A stretch of DNA of 64,000 nucleotides. It comes from Denitromonas ohlonensis (lineage in GTDB: Bacteria; Pseudomonadota; Gammaproteobacteria; Burkholderiales; Rhodocyclaceae). The DNA lies in assembly GCF_007625205.1 (NCBI RefSeq), contig NZ_VMNI01000012.1:1-64000 (forward strand), written 5' to 3'. The notes under the pieces are model-generated. The model was not told the DNA's origin. It did no database searches and worked only from the letters and a program-made list of their open reading frames with translations. The position numbers were made by a program, and so were the translations under genes. This document shows positions 35,415 to 44,559 of this stretch, one piece after another (the stretch's first letter is position 1; each line of letters begins with the position of its first letter).

Positions 35415-36092
35415 TCAGTCACATCTGACCGCGTCAATATAGTCTTGCAGGCGCCGCCCGCGCGAGGCATCGAAGCGCTCGGACAGGATCGCGATCTCGC
35501 CAATGCGGTCGAGCCGGAAACTGCGAAAGTCATCGCGCAGCTCACACCACGCCCCCAGCGTCCAGCTGCTGCCCCAGAAGATCAGCCCGAGCGGCCACAG
35601 CACGCGCTGCGAGGCTTCGCCGTCGGCCCGCACATAGGCGACCCGCACTTTCTGCGCGCCGGCCATCGCCTGACGCAAGCTGGCCAGCGGCGCCACCATG
35701 GCCGGCGACACATGAAAGCCAGGCACAATCACCGGTGCATCGCGCAAGCTGCGCCGGGCCGCCGGCATGACCGCATCGATGCGCGCCAGCGCCAGCTCCG
35801 CTGCCCGGCCGAGCGCCGGGTCGGCCCAGCCGCCAACCATGCGCAGGCCGACCGCCAGCGCCGACAGTTCGTCTTCCGAGAAATGCAACGGCGGCAAGCG
35901 GTATTCACGCCGCAGGCGATAACCGACGCCGGCTTCGCCATCGATGGGCGTGCCCGAGCCGATCAGGTCGGCCACATCGCGGTAGATGGTGCGCTCCGAC
36001 ACTTCGAGCAGTTCGGCCAGTTGGCGGGCAGTCATCACCCGCGCGCCGCCGAGCAGGGTGACGATCCGGAACAGGCGGTCAGCACGTCGCAT
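35415..36092 (-). CDS. YafY-type helix-turn-helix/WYL regulator
   Basis: A 225-residue protein with an N-terminal winged helix (RADRLFRIVTLLGG, ARQLAELLEVSERTIYRDV) and a C-terminal WYL domain (FWGSSWTLGAWCELRDDFRSFRLDRI), which senses nucleic acids or small ligands. Start ATG at 36092 has AAAGGAGAG upstream. It is divergent from the VOC gene at 36201; such YafY-VOC pairs are common, and the regulator likely controls that gene. Confidence 0.9.
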   Translation of the reverse strand: MRRADRLFRIVTLLGGARVMTARQLAELLEVSERTIYRDVADLIGSGTPIDGEAGVGYRLRREYRLPPLHFSEDELSALAVGLRMVGGWADPALGRAAELALARIDAVMPAARRSLRDAPVIVPGFHVSPAMVAPLASLRQAMAGAQKVRVAYVRADGEASQRVLWPLGLIFWGSSWTLGAWCELRDDFRSFRLDRIGEIAILSERFDASRGRRLQDYIDAVRCD

Positions 36093-36200
36093 CAAGACTC
36101 TCCTTTGAGGTACCCCATCGTGCCCGAGGGCTCCTGACACCAGGCTGTCAGGAGAGACTCGCGATACTGGCCGGGCACTATCAACTCACGGAGAATTCTC

Positions 36201-36569
36201 ATGAAAAACGCCATCAACTGGTTCGAAATCCCGGTATCCGACATGCCCCGCGCCTGCCAATTCTACGGCGCCATCCTCAACACGCCCCTGAACGCTTCGC
36301 CCATGTGCGGCGGTGAAGTGGCCGTGCTGCCGTATGCCGACGGCGCGGTCGGCGGCAGCCTGTTCAAGCACACCGACCTGACCCCGACGCCGAAGGGCAC
36401 GGTGGTGTACCTGAACGGCGGCGACGACCTGAGCGCCATTCTCGACCGGGTAGGCGCCGCTGGCGGCAGCGTGGCCTTGCCCAAGACGGCAATCACCCCG
36501 GAGATCGGCTACATGGCGCTGTTTATCGACAGCGAGGGCAACCGGGTTGGGCTGCATTCGCCCAACTGA
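36201..36569 (+). CDS. VOC family protein
   Basis: A 122-residue single-repeat vicinal oxygen chelate/glyoxalase fold protein (INWFEIPVSDMPRACQFYGA, ending EIGYMALFIDSEGNRVGLHS). Metal ligands cannot be fixed with certainty; the terminal Glu-Gly-Asn-Arg is typical. Probably a small-molecule binding or isomerising protein under the divergent WYL regulator. GGAG lies eight bases before the ATG. Confidence 0.9.
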   Translation: MKNAINWFEIPVSDMPRACQFYGAILNTPLNASPMCGGEVAVLPYADGAVGGSLFKHTDLTPTPKGTVVYLNGGDDLSAILDRVGAAGGSVALPKTAITPEIGYMALFIDSEGNRVGLHSPN

Positions 36570-36581
36570 CACGCGCAGCCG

Positions 36582-36622
36582 TTTGGCACCGCCGGCAACG
36601 CCGCCGGCGCGGCGGTGCCAAA
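36582..36622. terminator. long GC hairpin after the VOC gene
   Basis: TTTGGCACCGCCG (36582-36594) pairs with CGGCGGTGCCAAA (36610-36622), a perfect 13-bp stem. There is no T run on the plus strand, so plus-strand termination would be weak. Confidence 0.5.
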
Positions 36623-36624
36623 AT

Positions 36625-36649
36625 CGCTTAAAATGCAACGTTTTAAGCG
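36625..36649. promoter_or_regulatory. palindrome between VOC and ribE
   Basis: CGCTTAAAA (36625-36633) and TTTTAAGCG (36641-36649) are perfect inverted repeats seven bases apart. A TAAAAT hexamer inside could be a -10 element for ribE, in which case the palindrome would be an overlapping operator. No FMN riboswitch was recognised here. Confidence 0.4.
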
Positions 36650-36662
36650 CAGCGCAAACCTC

Positions 36663-37262
36663 ATGTTCTCCGGTATCGTGGCCGCAACCGGCCGAATCCA
36701 GTCGATCACCCTCCTCGAAGACGGCGTGCGCCTCAGCGTCGATACCGGCGCGCTCGGTCTCGACGACGTAGCCATCGGCGACAGCATTGCCAACAATGGC
36801 GTGTGCCTGACCGTGGTCGGCATGGAGGGCAGCCGCGCGCAATTCGACGTCTCGCGCGAGACGCTCAACTGCACGGTTGGCCTCGACAATGCCGGTCAGG
36901 AAGTGAATCTGGAGAAGGCGCTGCGCGCCGACGACCGCCTCGGCGGGCATATCGTCACCGGCCATGTCGATGGCGTCGGCAAGGTCATCAAGTTTGAACC
37001 GGTGGGCGAGAGCCACGAGTTGGTGATCCGCGCGCCGCACGATCTGGCCGGCTACATCGCACGCAAGGGCTCGATCACGGTCAATGGCGTGAGCCTCACC
37101 GTCAATGCCGTCACCGGCACCGATTTTTCGATCAACCTGATTCCCCACACCGTCGAGGTCACCACGCTCAAGGCGCTGGCGCCGGGCGCGCGGGTGAATC
37201 TCGAAATCGACATCATTGCCCGCTACGTCGAGCGCATGCTCGCCTGGCGTCAGGGCGAATAA
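36663..37262 (+). CDS. ribE: riboflavin synthase alpha chain
   Basis: A 199-residue enzyme that makes riboflavin by dismutation of two lumazine molecules. It has the expected two lumazine-binding barrels: MFSGIVAATGRI to about residue 97, then GHIVTGHVDGVG onward. SRETL in the first and NLIPHTVEVTTL in the second are conserved. The start MFSGIV at 36663 is the family's standard beginning. It opens the riboflavin cluster ribE-ribB-ribH followed by nusB. Confidence 0.95.
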   Translation: MFSGIVAATGRIQSITLLEDGVRLSVDTGALGLDDVAIGDSIANNGVCLTVVGMEGSRAQFDVSRETLNCTVGLDNAGQEVNLEKALRADDRLGGHIVTGHVDGVGKVIKFEPVGESHELVIRAPHDLAGYIARKGSITVNGVSLTVNAVTGTDFSINLIPHTVEVTTLKALAPGARVNLEIDIIARYVERMLAWRQGE

Positions 37263-37305
37263 AAACAACACCGAAACGCGGCCACCGGCCCGACAGGAGA
37301 ACACC

Positions 37306-38436
37306 GTGAGCGCACTCGCGCCTATCACCGAAATCATCGAGGACATCCGCGCCGGCCGCATGGTCGTGCTGGTGGACGAAGAAGACCGCGAAAACGAGGG
37401 CGACCTGGTCATCGCGGCCGAGCATGTCACGCCCGAGGCGATCAACTTCATGGCCAAGTACGGCCGTGGCCTGATCTGCCTGACGCTCACCGAGGCGCGC
37501 TGCGCGCAGCTCGGCCTGGGCCAGATGGCGCGCAGCAACAAGAGCTCGCACGGCACCGCCTTTACGGTGTCGATCGAGGCGGCCGAAGGCGTCACCACCG
37601 GCATCTCGGCCGCTGACCGCGCACTCACCGTGCAGCGCGCCGTGGCCCGCAACGCCAAGCCGGCCGACATCGTGCAGCCCGGCCACATCTTCCCGATCAT
37701 GGCGCGCCCCGGCGGCGTGCTGATCCGCGCCGGCCACACCGAAGCGGGTTGCGATCTGGGCGCCATCGCCGGGCTGGAGCCGGCCTCGGTGATCTGCGAG
37801 ATCATGAACGACGACGGCTCGATGGCCCGCCTGCCCGACCTGATCCCCTTCGCCAAGCAGCACGGGCTCAAGATCGGCGCGATCCGCGACCTGATCGAAT
37901 ACCGCGCCGCCACCGAACACCTGATCGAGCGCGTGTCCGAAAAAACGGTCGATACCGCGCACGGCCCCTTCCGCCTGTGCGCCTTCGAAGACAAGACCTC
38001 CGGCGACATCCACCTGGCCATGGCCTGCGGCACCATCACCGCCGACACCGAAGCCTTGGTACGGGTGCACGAGCCGATCTCGGTCATCGACTTTCTCGAC
38101 ACCAGCAGCGACCGCCACAGCTTCCCGGTCGACTCGGCCCTCAAGACCATCGCCGAGGCCGGCAGCGGCGTGCTGATCATGCTGTATCGCCCGCAAACCG
38201 GCCGCGACCTGCTCGCCCAGCTCACCAACGACCCGGCCGTGCCGCGTGCCGCCGTCAAGTGGGACCCGCGCCTGTTCGGCGTCGGCGCACAGATCCTGCG
38301 CGACTTGGGCGTGGGCAAGATGCGCCTGCTCGCCAGCCCGCGCAAGATCCCCAGCATGGCCGGCTTCGGGCTGGAAGTAACTGGCTACTACCCGGGCTGC
38401 GACGCCACCGACTCCAACGATTCTTCAGAGGCCTGA
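37306..38436 (+). CDS. ribB: 3,4-dihydroxy-2-butanone-4-phosphate synthase with degenerate GTP cyclohydrolase II domain (RibBX type)
   Basis: A 376-residue protein in two parts. The N-terminal 200 residues are an intact DHBP synthase (DEEDRENEGDL, metal and substrate loop; HTEAGCDL), converting ribulose 5-phosphate to the four-carbon riboflavin precursor. The C-terminal part aligns in length with GTP cyclohydrolase II but lacks the zinc cysteines of CxSECxTGDxFxSxRCDC; the matching stretch reads HEPISVIDFLDTSSDRHSF. GTP cyclohydrolase II activity must therefore come from another gene. Start is a GTG with AGGAG seven bases upstream. RibBX forms are known in proteobacteria. Confidence 0.9.
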   Translation: MSALAPITEIIEDIRAGRMVVLVDEEDRENEGDLVIAAEHVTPEAINFMAKYGRGLICLTLTEARCAQLGLGQMARSNKSSHGTAFTVSIEAAEGVTTGISAADRALTVQRAVARNAKPADIVQPGHIFPIMARPGGVLIRAGHTEAGCDLGAIAGLEPASVICEIMNDDGSMARLPDLIPFAKQHGLKIGAIRDLIEYRAATEHLIERVSEKTVDTAHGPFRLCAFEDKTSGDIHLAMACGTITADTEALVRVHEPISVIDFLDTSSDRHSFPVDSALKTIAEAGSGVLIMLYRPQTGRDLLAQLTNDPAVPRAAVKWDPRLFGVGAQILRDLGVGKMRLLASPRKIPSMAGFGLEVTGYYPGCDATDSNDSSEA

Positions 38437-38439
38437 TCC

Positions 38440-38913
38440 ATGCCCCGTTTTGACAACATCACCGAAATCACCCCGAATCTCGACGGCAGCGGCCTGAGCA
38501 TCGGCATCGTCATGAGCCGCTTCAACCAGGACGTGTGCGAGGGCCTGCTCTCCGCCGCCGTCGATGAGCTGCTCAACCTCGGCGTGTCCGACGAAGACAT
38601 CCTGATCACCACCGTGCCCGGCGCGCTGGAGATCCCGCTGGTGCTGCAGACCATGGCCGACTCCGAGCAATTCGACGCACTGATCGCCCTTGGCGCGGTG
38701 ATTCGCGGCGAGACCTACCACTTCGAGATCGTCTCCAACGAGATGGCCGCCGGCATCAACCGCATCGGCCTCGACACCGGCATGCCCATCGCCAACGGCG
38801 TGCTCACCACCGAGGACGACGACCAGGCCATCGCCCGCATGCACGAGAAAGGCAGCGACTGCGCCAAAACGGCGGTCGAGATGGTGCATCTGCTGCGCGC
38901 GGTGGTGGCATGA
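38440..38913 (+). CDS. ribH: 6,7-dimethyl-8-ribityllumazine synthase
   Basis: A 157-residue enzyme that joins the ribB product with the aminouracil to form lumazine, the substrate of RibE. Conserved pieces are [38 protein letters not shown] and [15 protein letters not shown]. It starts three bases after ribB and overlaps nusB by four (ATGA). Confidence 0.95.
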   Translation: MPRFDNITEITPNLDGSGLSIGIVMSRFNQDVCEGLLSAAVDELLNLGVSDEDILITTVPGALEIPLVLQTMADSEQFDALIALGAVIRGETYHFEIVSNEMAAGINRIGLDTGMPIANGVLTTEDDDQAIARMHEKGSDCAKTAVEMVHLLRAVVA

Positions 38914-39362
38914 GCAGCAAGTCCGCCCGCCGCCGCGCCCGCGAGTTTGCCCTGCAGGGCATCTATCAGGCCCTGCTCTCTGGCAACAGTCTGGCCATGA
39001 TTGAAGACCAGATGCGGAGCACTCCCAGTTTCGACAAGGCCGATGGCGAGCTGTTCACGACCTTGCTGCGCGGCACGCTGAATGACACCGCGGCGCTGGA
39101 AGCCGAGTTCGCGCCCTTCATTGGCCGCACCGTGACCGAGCTCTCGCCCATCGAACGTGCCGTGCTGTTGCTGGCCACGCACGAGCTGGAGCGCCACATC
39201 GAGGTGCCCTACAAGGTCGTCATCAACGAGGCCATCGAGCTGGCCAAATCCTACGGCGGCACCGACGGCCACCGCTTTGTGAACGGCGTGATGGACAAGG
39301 TCGCGGCCAAGCTGCGTCCGACCGAGTTCGCCGCCCGCGAAGCGGCGCGCAAGGGCGACTGA
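38910..39362 (+). CDS. nusB: transcription antitermination factor NusB
   Basis: A 150-residue all-helical protein that, with NusE, binds boxA RNA during rRNA transcription. Conserved marks are [19 protein letters not shown] near the start, [17 protein letters not shown] and [31 protein letters not shown]. The ribH-nusB overlap is the usual arrangement. A bidirectional terminator follows. Confidence 0.95.
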   Translation: MSSKSARRRAREFALQGIYQALLSGNSLAMIEDQMRSTPSFDKADGELFTTLLRGTLNDTAALEAEFAPFIGRTVTELSPIERAVLLLATHELERHIEVPYKVVINEAIELAKSYGGTDGHRFVNGVMDKVAAKLRPTEFAAREAARKGD

Positions 39363-39379
39363 CACCTCGCCCGAACCAC

Positions 39380-39410
39380 AAAAAAGGCCGCGACGATCGC
39401 GGCCTTTTTT
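39380..39410. terminator. bidirectional terminator between nusB and the NAGGN operon
   Basis: AAAAAAGGCCGCGA and TCGCGGCCTTTTTT are perfect inverted repeats around a three-base loop, with A and T runs at both ends; it serves both convergent units. Confidence 0.92.
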
Positions 39411-39431
39411 GCTGACGTGCTTACCCGGCAA

Positions 39432-40634
39432 TCAGTCGGGCTCGCCACCGCCCGCCTTCGGGTCGTGCGGCAGGAAGTCGCCCGGCACCGGCAGCGGCGT
39501 GCTGGGCAGCACCATGTCCTCCGGGCTGAGCTGTTCGGTGAAGCCGTCGAGCGAGCCGAGCATGCGCTCGTCGCGACGCGCCACCGGCTTGCTCATCAAG
39601 TAGTACGTGGTGAGCCGCGTGAGCGCCGACAGCGCACGTCGATGCGTGCGCTCGTAGGCGTGCGAGGCGTCGGCGCCAAAGCCGATCAAGGCGGTGCGAA
39701 TATCGTTGCCGGCCTCAACCGCCGCCGCGCTGTCGCTGCGGTAAAAACGGAACACGTCGCGACGGTGCGAGATGTTGTACTTCTCGGCGATGCCGATCAG
39801 CTTGCGCGTCAGGTGGTAATCGAAGGGGCCGCTCATGTCCTGCATGCAGATGGTGACCGCGTGTTCGTCGGTGTTCTGCCCCGGCGCGGCGATGGCGATG
39901 TCGAGGCTGAGCATTTCGGCGATGTCGCCGTGCAACGCGGCGGAAGCGCCAGAGCCAACTTCTTCGGTAATGGTGAACAGCGGGTGCACATCGACCGGCG
40001 GCACCAGCTTGCCGTCCTGTACCGCCTTGCAGGCGGTGAGCAGCGCAGCCACGGCGGCCTTGTCGTCCAGATAGCGCGACACGATGTAGCCGTTCTGGCA
40101 AATCTCGGGCTGCGGATCGAAGGCCATGGTGTCGCCCACCCGCAGGCCGGCCGCTTCGAGGTCCATGGCGTTGCGCGCCGGCACGTCCACCCGCACCTCG
40201 ACATGGTCCCAGCTACTGGGCTGGGTGTCGATTTCGGGGCCGAAGGCATGGCCGGAGGTTTTGAGCGGCAGGCAGGTGCCGCGCACCTGGCCCTTGTCGG
40301 TGAACACCGTCAGCCGCCCGCCTTCGGCAAAGCGTGACGACCAGTGGCCGATCGGCACGATGCCCAGACGTCCGTTCGACTTGATCTCGCGCACCATCGC
40401 ACCCAGCGTATCGAGATGCGCCACGATGGCCCGCGCCGGCCGCGGCTGTTCGCCCTTGAGCGTGGCGCGGATGGCGCCGCGGCGGGTCATCTCGTAGGGG
40501 ATGTTCATGGCCTCGAGCTGGCCCGCGGTATAGCGCGCCACGGCATCGGTGAAGCCCACCGGGCTGGGAATGGCCAGCAGCTGGAGCATGGTTTCTTCGA
40601 GGTAGTCGTAGTCGAACGGGAAGTCTTTTTCCAT
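39432..40634 (-). CDS. osmoprotectant NAGGN system M42 family peptidase
   Basis: A 400-residue metallopeptidase of the M42/M20-like aminopeptidase group. Metal-ligand positions can be placed at AHLDTLGAMV, RYLDDKAAVAA, ITEEVGSG (catalytic Glu and metal Glu) and AFGADASHAYERTH. It belongs to the type always seen beside N-acetylglutaminylglutamine synthesis genes and may remodel or degrade the dipeptide osmolyte. Its ATG overlaps the ngg stop codon (TAATG), so it is the last gene of the operon. Confidence 0.9.
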   Translation of the reverse strand: MEKDFPFDYDYLEETMLQLLAIPSPVGFTDAVARYTAGQLEAMNIPYEMTRRGAIRATLKGEQPRPARAIVAHLDTLGAMVREIKSNGRLGIVPIGHWSSRFAEGGRLTVFTDKGQVRGTCLPLKTSGHAFGPEIDTQPSSWDHVEVRVDVPARNAMDLEAAGLRVGDTMAFDPQPEICQNGYIVSRYLDDKAAVAALLTACKAVQDGKLVPPVDVHPLFTITEEVGSGASAALHGDIAEMLSLDIAIAAPGQNTDEHAVTICMQDMSGPFDYHLTRKLIGIAEKYNISHRRDVFRFYRSDSAAAVEAGNDIRTALIGFGADASHAYERTHRRALSALTRLTTYYLMSKPVARRDERMLGSLDGFTEQLSPEDMVLPSTPLPVPGDFLPHDPKAGGGEPD

Positions 40635-42382
40635 TAACGATCTCCGGGGTGAGTTTGCGCACGAGTGCGCGGAAACAGCAGGTCGATAAAACGCTCTGCC
40701 GTCGGTTGCGGCTCGTGGTTGGCCAGACCCGGCCGTTCATTGGCTTCGATGATCACGTACTCGGGCGCCGCCGGATCGGGCACCATGAAATCCAGCCCGG
40801 TGACCGGGATGTCCAGCGCGCGGGCGGCCGCCTCTGCGTCACGACGCAGCACCGGATGCAGGTTGTCGGTCACATCATGGATCGTGCCGCCGGTATGCAG
40901 ATTGGCGGTGTTGCGCACGGTCAGCGGCTGCTGCGCCGGCAGGATGTCGTCCAGCGTATAGCCCTGACGGGCCACGCAGCGGCGGGTTTCGTCGTCCACC
41001 GGAATGCGCGACTCCCCGCCCGTGGCGGCCTGGCGCCGGCGACTCTGTTTGTCGATCAGCGCGCGGATCGGGCTGGCGCCATCGCCCACCACCGCCGGCG
41101 GACGCCGCACGGCCGCCGCCACCACGCGGTAATCGATGACCACCACGCGCAGATCCTGGCCGGGACAAAAGGTTTCGATCAGCACCCGGTCGCAGAACTG
41201 GCCGGCGCGCTCGATGGCCGAGAGCAGCTCGTCGGCGCGGGTCACATTGACGCTGATCCCCTTGCCTTGCTCGCCCTCCACCGGCTTGACCACCACCGCC
41301 GCGTGCCTGGCGAGGAAGGCCAGATCCGCCTGCGAGCCGTCGGCGACGCGCTGATCGGGCACTTTCAGACCCGCCTCGGCCAGCAACTTGAGCGTCACCC
41401 GCTTGTCCTGGCAGCGACTCATGGCAATCGCCGAGGTCAGCTCGGTGAGCGACTCACGGCACACCACGCTGCGCCCGCCCAGCGACAGACGGAAATAGCC
41501 GTTAGCGGCGTCGAGCACTTCGGCATGAATGCCGCGCTTGCGCGCTTCGTCGGTAATCAGCCGGGCGTACGGGTTGAGCTCGGCCTCGTCGCTCATCGGC
41601 TGGGTATAGAAGGGCTCGTTGATCGCGTTGCGCCGCTTGACCGCAAACACCGCGATGCGCTGAAAGCCGAGCTTCTCGTACAGCGCGATGGCCTGTTCGT
41701 TGTCATGCATCACCGACACATCCATCCAGGCGCGGCCGCGGGCATGAAAATGCTCGGCCAGATAACGCACCAGCGCCTCTCCCACGCCGGGGTGGGCGGC
41801 CTGCGGCGCCACCGCCAGCGACCACAGGCTGCTGCCTTGCTGCGGGTCGGAAAAAGCCTCGACATGATCGAGCCCCATGGCCACGCCAATGATCTCGCCC
41901 GAGGACAAATCCTCGGCCAGCGCCCAAGTGATGTGTCGATCGGCGCGTTGAGCCCACACCTGCGGCGCCCCCACCGGCACCATCTTGCGACTGTGGTACA
42001 GCGCATTGATCGCCGCCACATCACTGCGGGTGCGCAGGCGCCGCAGCGTGAAACCGCGACGCGCCGGGCGCTGCGCGCGATAGCCGCCGAGCCCGAGCCG
42101 GAAGGACTCGGAGGGGTCGAGGAAGAGTTGCTGCGGCGCCTGCGCGACCACCACGTGCGGGCGCTCGACGTAGTAGGCGATGTCGCGCTGGCCGGGGCGC
42201 TCTTCGAGCAAGGCGGCGGCAAGCTCGCCCGCATCGGAGTAAGTCTGGGCGGGCAGCCAGCGTCCCCAGCCGCATTCGATCACCACATTGGCCGGCATGT
42301 CGCGCTTGTCGGGCTGGCTGTCCGACAAATGCAGCGGTTGGCTGCCGGGGCGCAGGGCGCGGGTGACATGTTTTCGGATCAT
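40634..42382 (-). CDS. ngg: N-acetylglutaminylglutamine synthetase
   Basis: A 582-residue two-domain enzyme. A GNAT acetyltransferase domain covers about residues 110-260 (VAPQAAHPGVGEALVRYL, ALYEKLGFQRI). An ATP-grasp ligase domain covers about 290-570 (VVVKPVEGEQGKGISVNV, GLDFMVPDP, YVIIEANERPGL). It would join and acetylate two glutamines to make the NAGGN precursor. It is flanked by asnO-like and M42 peptidase genes, the known three-gene order for this compatible solute in Pseudomonas and others. Confidence 0.92.
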   Translation of the reverse strand: MIRKHVTRALRPGSQPLHLSDSQPDKRDMPANVVIECGWGRWLPAQTYSDAGELAAALLEERPGQRDIAYYVERPHVVVAQAPQQLFLDPSESFRLGLGGYRAQRPARRGFTLRRLRTRSDVAAINALYHSRKMVPVGAPQVWAQRADRHITWALAEDLSSGEIIGVAMGLDHVEAFSDPQQGSSLWSLAVAPQAAHPGVGEALVRYLAEHFHARGRAWMDVSVMHDNEQAIALYEKLGFQRIAVFAVKRRNAINEPFYTQPMSDEAELNPYARLITDEARKRGIHAEVLDAANGYFRLSLGGRSVVCRESLTELTSAIAMSRCQDKRVTLKLLAEAGLKVPDQRVADGSQADLAFLARHAAVVVKPVEGEQGKGISVNVTRADELLSAIERAGQFCDRVLIETFCPGQDLRVVVIDYRVVAAAVRRPPAVVGDGASPIRALIDKQSRRRQAATGGESRIPVDDETRRCVARQGYTLDDILPAQQPLTVRNTANLHTGGTIHDVTDNLHPVLRRDAEAAARALDIPVTGLDFMVPDPAAPEYVIIEANERPGLANHEPQPTAERFIDLLFPRTRAQTHPGDR

Positions 42383-42394
42383 GACCGTTGTCCG

Positions 42395-44167
42395 TCAGGC
42401 AAGATGGGTCTGCAGCCACCACTCGAGCAGACCGAGCTGCCAGAGCTTGGAGCCGCGCAGCGGCGTGATGTGTTCGCCCGGGTTGGCGAGCAGACGATCG
42501 ACATACGCGGGATTGAACAATCCCCGCTCGCGCGCCGCCTGGCTGTGCAGGGCGTCGCGCACGGTGTCGAGCGTGGAGCCCTGCAGATACTTGAGGCCGG
42601 GCACCGGGAAATAGCCCTTGGGCCGGTCGATCACTGCCGCCGGAATGACCTTTCGCGCGGTCTCCTTGAGCACGCCCTTGCCGCCGTGGGCGAGCTTGTG
42701 ACGGGCCGGGATACGGCCGGCGAACTCGACCAGCTCGTGGTCGAGGAAGGGCACGCGCGCCTCCAGACCGAAGGCCATGGTCATGTTGTCCACCCGCTTG
42801 ACCGGATCGTCCACCAGCATGATCGAGGTATCCAGGCGCAAGGCCTTGTCGACCGGGTCATCGGCCCCCGGCCGCGCAAAGTGTTCGGCCACGAAACGGC
42901 CGCTGAAGTCCTCGGCGTGATAGTGCGGCTGCACCAGATCGCGGTAGTCGGCATGGTCGCGGTCGCGGAAGGCGGCGAGGTAGTCGCCCACCGCATCGGT
43001 GCTGCCGTCGAGCTTGGGGTACCAGTGGTAGCCACCAAACACCTCGTCGGCGCCCTGCCCGCTCTGCACCACCTTGGTGTGGCGCGACACCGCCTCCGAG
43101 AGCAGATAGAAGCCGATGCAGTCGTGGCTGACCATTGGCTCGTTCATCGCCGCGATGGCCTCGGGCAGACGCTGCAGCAGCTGCGCCTCGGGCACGAAGA
43201 TGCGCTCATGCCGCGTGCCGAAGCGGTCGGCGATGATCTGCGCAAACTCGAACTCGTTGCCCTTCTCGCCGCCCACATCGGCAAAGCCCACGTTGTAGGT
43301 GTGCAGATCGCGCACGCCGGCTTCGGCCATCAGCCCGACGATCAGGCTCGAATCGACGCCGCCCGATAGCAACGCGCCCACCGGCACATCCGCCACCAGC
43401 CGGCGCTTGACCGCGGCCCGCAGCTGCTCGAGCAGCATCTCGCACCACTCCTCAAAGCTGCGCGCCTCGTCCTCGGCCGTGCGCACGGCCTGCATGGCCC
43501 AGAAGGTTTTCTCTTCGCGGCGACCGTCGGGATGCACCACCATCAGCGTGCCCGGCGCGAGTTTGCGCACGCCCTTGAGCAGCGTGTAGGGCGCCGGCAC
43601 CACGGCATGAAAAGACAGATAACTATTGAGCGCGACCGGGTCGATCGCGGTATCCACGCCGCCCGCCTTGAGCAGCGCCGGCAGCGAGGAGGCGAAGCGC
43701 AGCGCGCCCTTCACCTCGCTGTAGTAAAAGGGTTTGATGCCGAGGCGGTCGCGGCCGAACACCACCTTGCCGCTGTCGCGCTCCCAGATCGCGAAGGCGA
43801 ACATGCCGTTGAGGCGCTGCACGAAGTCCAGCCCCCAGGCGTGGTAGGCCTTGAGCAGCACTTCGGTGTCGCCGTGGGAGTAAAACGTGTAGCCCAGGCC
43901 TTCGAGCTCGGCGCGCAGTTCCGGGTGGTTGTAGACCGCACCGTTGAACACGATGCCCATGCCCAGCATCGGGTCGAACATCGGCTGCTGCGCCGCTTCG
44001 GTCAGATCCATGATCTTCAGCCGGCGGTGCCCGAAGCCCCGCCCCAGCTGCATCTCGAGACCCGCGCCGTCGGGGCCGCGGCTTTCCTGCGCCGCCACCA
44101 TCCGCCCCAGCGCCGCCGCGTCGGGCAGGGCCCCATCAAACCGAATTTCACCTGCTATGCCACACAT
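42395..44167 (-). CDS. N-acetylglutaminylglutamine amidotransferase (asparagine synthase type)
   Basis: A 590-residue class II glutamine amidotransferase. Cys2 in MCGIAGEIRFDG is the N-terminal nucleophile of the glutaminase domain (about 1-215), with RLKIMDLTEAAQQPM and FNGAVYNHPELR. The synthetase part shows the PP-loop GALLSGGVDSSLIVG. It should amidate the dipeptide to NAGGN, an osmolyte made under salt stress. The start is fixed by the need for Cys2 and by GAGGA upstream. It is first of the three-gene operon, 12 bases before ngg. Often named asnO. Confidence 0.93.
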   Translation of the reverse strand: MCGIAGEIRFDGALPDAAALGRMVAAQESRGPDGAGLEMQLGRGFGHRRLKIMDLTEAAQQPMFDPMLGMGIVFNGAVYNHPELRAELEGLGYTFYSHGDTEVLLKAYHAWGLDFVQRLNGMFAFAIWERDSGKVVFGRDRLGIKPFYYSEVKGALRFASSLPALLKAGGVDTAIDPVALNSYLSFHAVVPAPYTLLKGVRKLAPGTLMVVHPDGRREEKTFWAMQAVRTAEDEARSFEEWCEMLLEQLRAAVKRRLVADVPVGALLSGGVDSSLIVGLMAEAGVRDLHTYNVGFADVGGEKGNEFEFAQIIADRFGTRHERIFVPEAQLLQRLPEAIAAMNEPMVSHDCIGFYLLSEAVSRHTKVVQSGQGADEVFGGYHWYPKLDGSTDAVGDYLAAFRDRDHADYRDLVQPHYHAEDFSGRFVAEHFARPGADDPVDKALRLDTSIMLVDDPVKRVDNMTMAFGLEARVPFLDHELVEFAGRIPARHKLAHGGKGVLKETARKVIPAAVIDRPKGYFPVPGLKYLQGSTLDTVRDALHSQAARERGLFNPAYVDRLLANPGEHITPLRGSKLWQLGLLEWWLQTHLA

Positions 44168-44559
44168 GCTTTGTCCTCGTGAGTTCATCGCGCGTGCCGG
44201 CTGACGCAATGACGCTCGCCAGCTCACACAAAACGCTCTGACTCACCCCGCCAATACGGCGCGAGGCGACAGGGACAACACCGTGACGCCGAAACGGCGA
44301 CACCGCATGACAGCCGCACGGGTGCGACAGGTGGCCGTGGTCAAAAGACCTTGAGCGTTTTGCACGCGCCTCCCGATCCGCGCCGGCCAAAGAGCGCACC
44401 AGGATTCAAGAATGTTGCATTGTAACAAAACTATTTTGCACAAACGTTTCAAGACGCAACGCATATTCCTGGCGCATCCAGCCGCCTCTCCGGCACGCTG
44501 ACACTTGGGGGCGCCCCCCGACCGCGCTATGCTTGCAAACCCCACCGCACAGCTCGGCC
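44168..44559. other. divergent intergenic region between the NAGGN operon and thiL
   Basis: 392 bases without a credible gene. An AT-rich patch at about 44407-44450 probably carries the minus-strand NAGGN promoter (a TACAAT hexamer is visible, but no well-spaced -35). CAAAACGCTC (44229-44238) and GAGCGTTTTG (44353-44362) form a distant inverted pair. The thiL promoter candidate lies at its right end. Confidence 0.5.
44505..44533 (+). promoter_or_regulatory. candidate promoter of thiL
   Basis: TTGGGG (44505-44510) and TATGCT (44528-44533) are 17 bases apart, ending 26 bases before the thiL ATG. The hexamer matches are only moderate. Confidence 0.4.

Noticed and set aside
36625-36660. FMN riboswitch before ribE
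   Set aside because: The 93-base gap is too short and lacks the conserved RFN stems; only simple palindromes are present.
40649-43369. 906-codon plus-strand frame opposite the NAGGN genes
   Set aside because: A shadow frame without domain similarity across two well-supported minus-strand genes.
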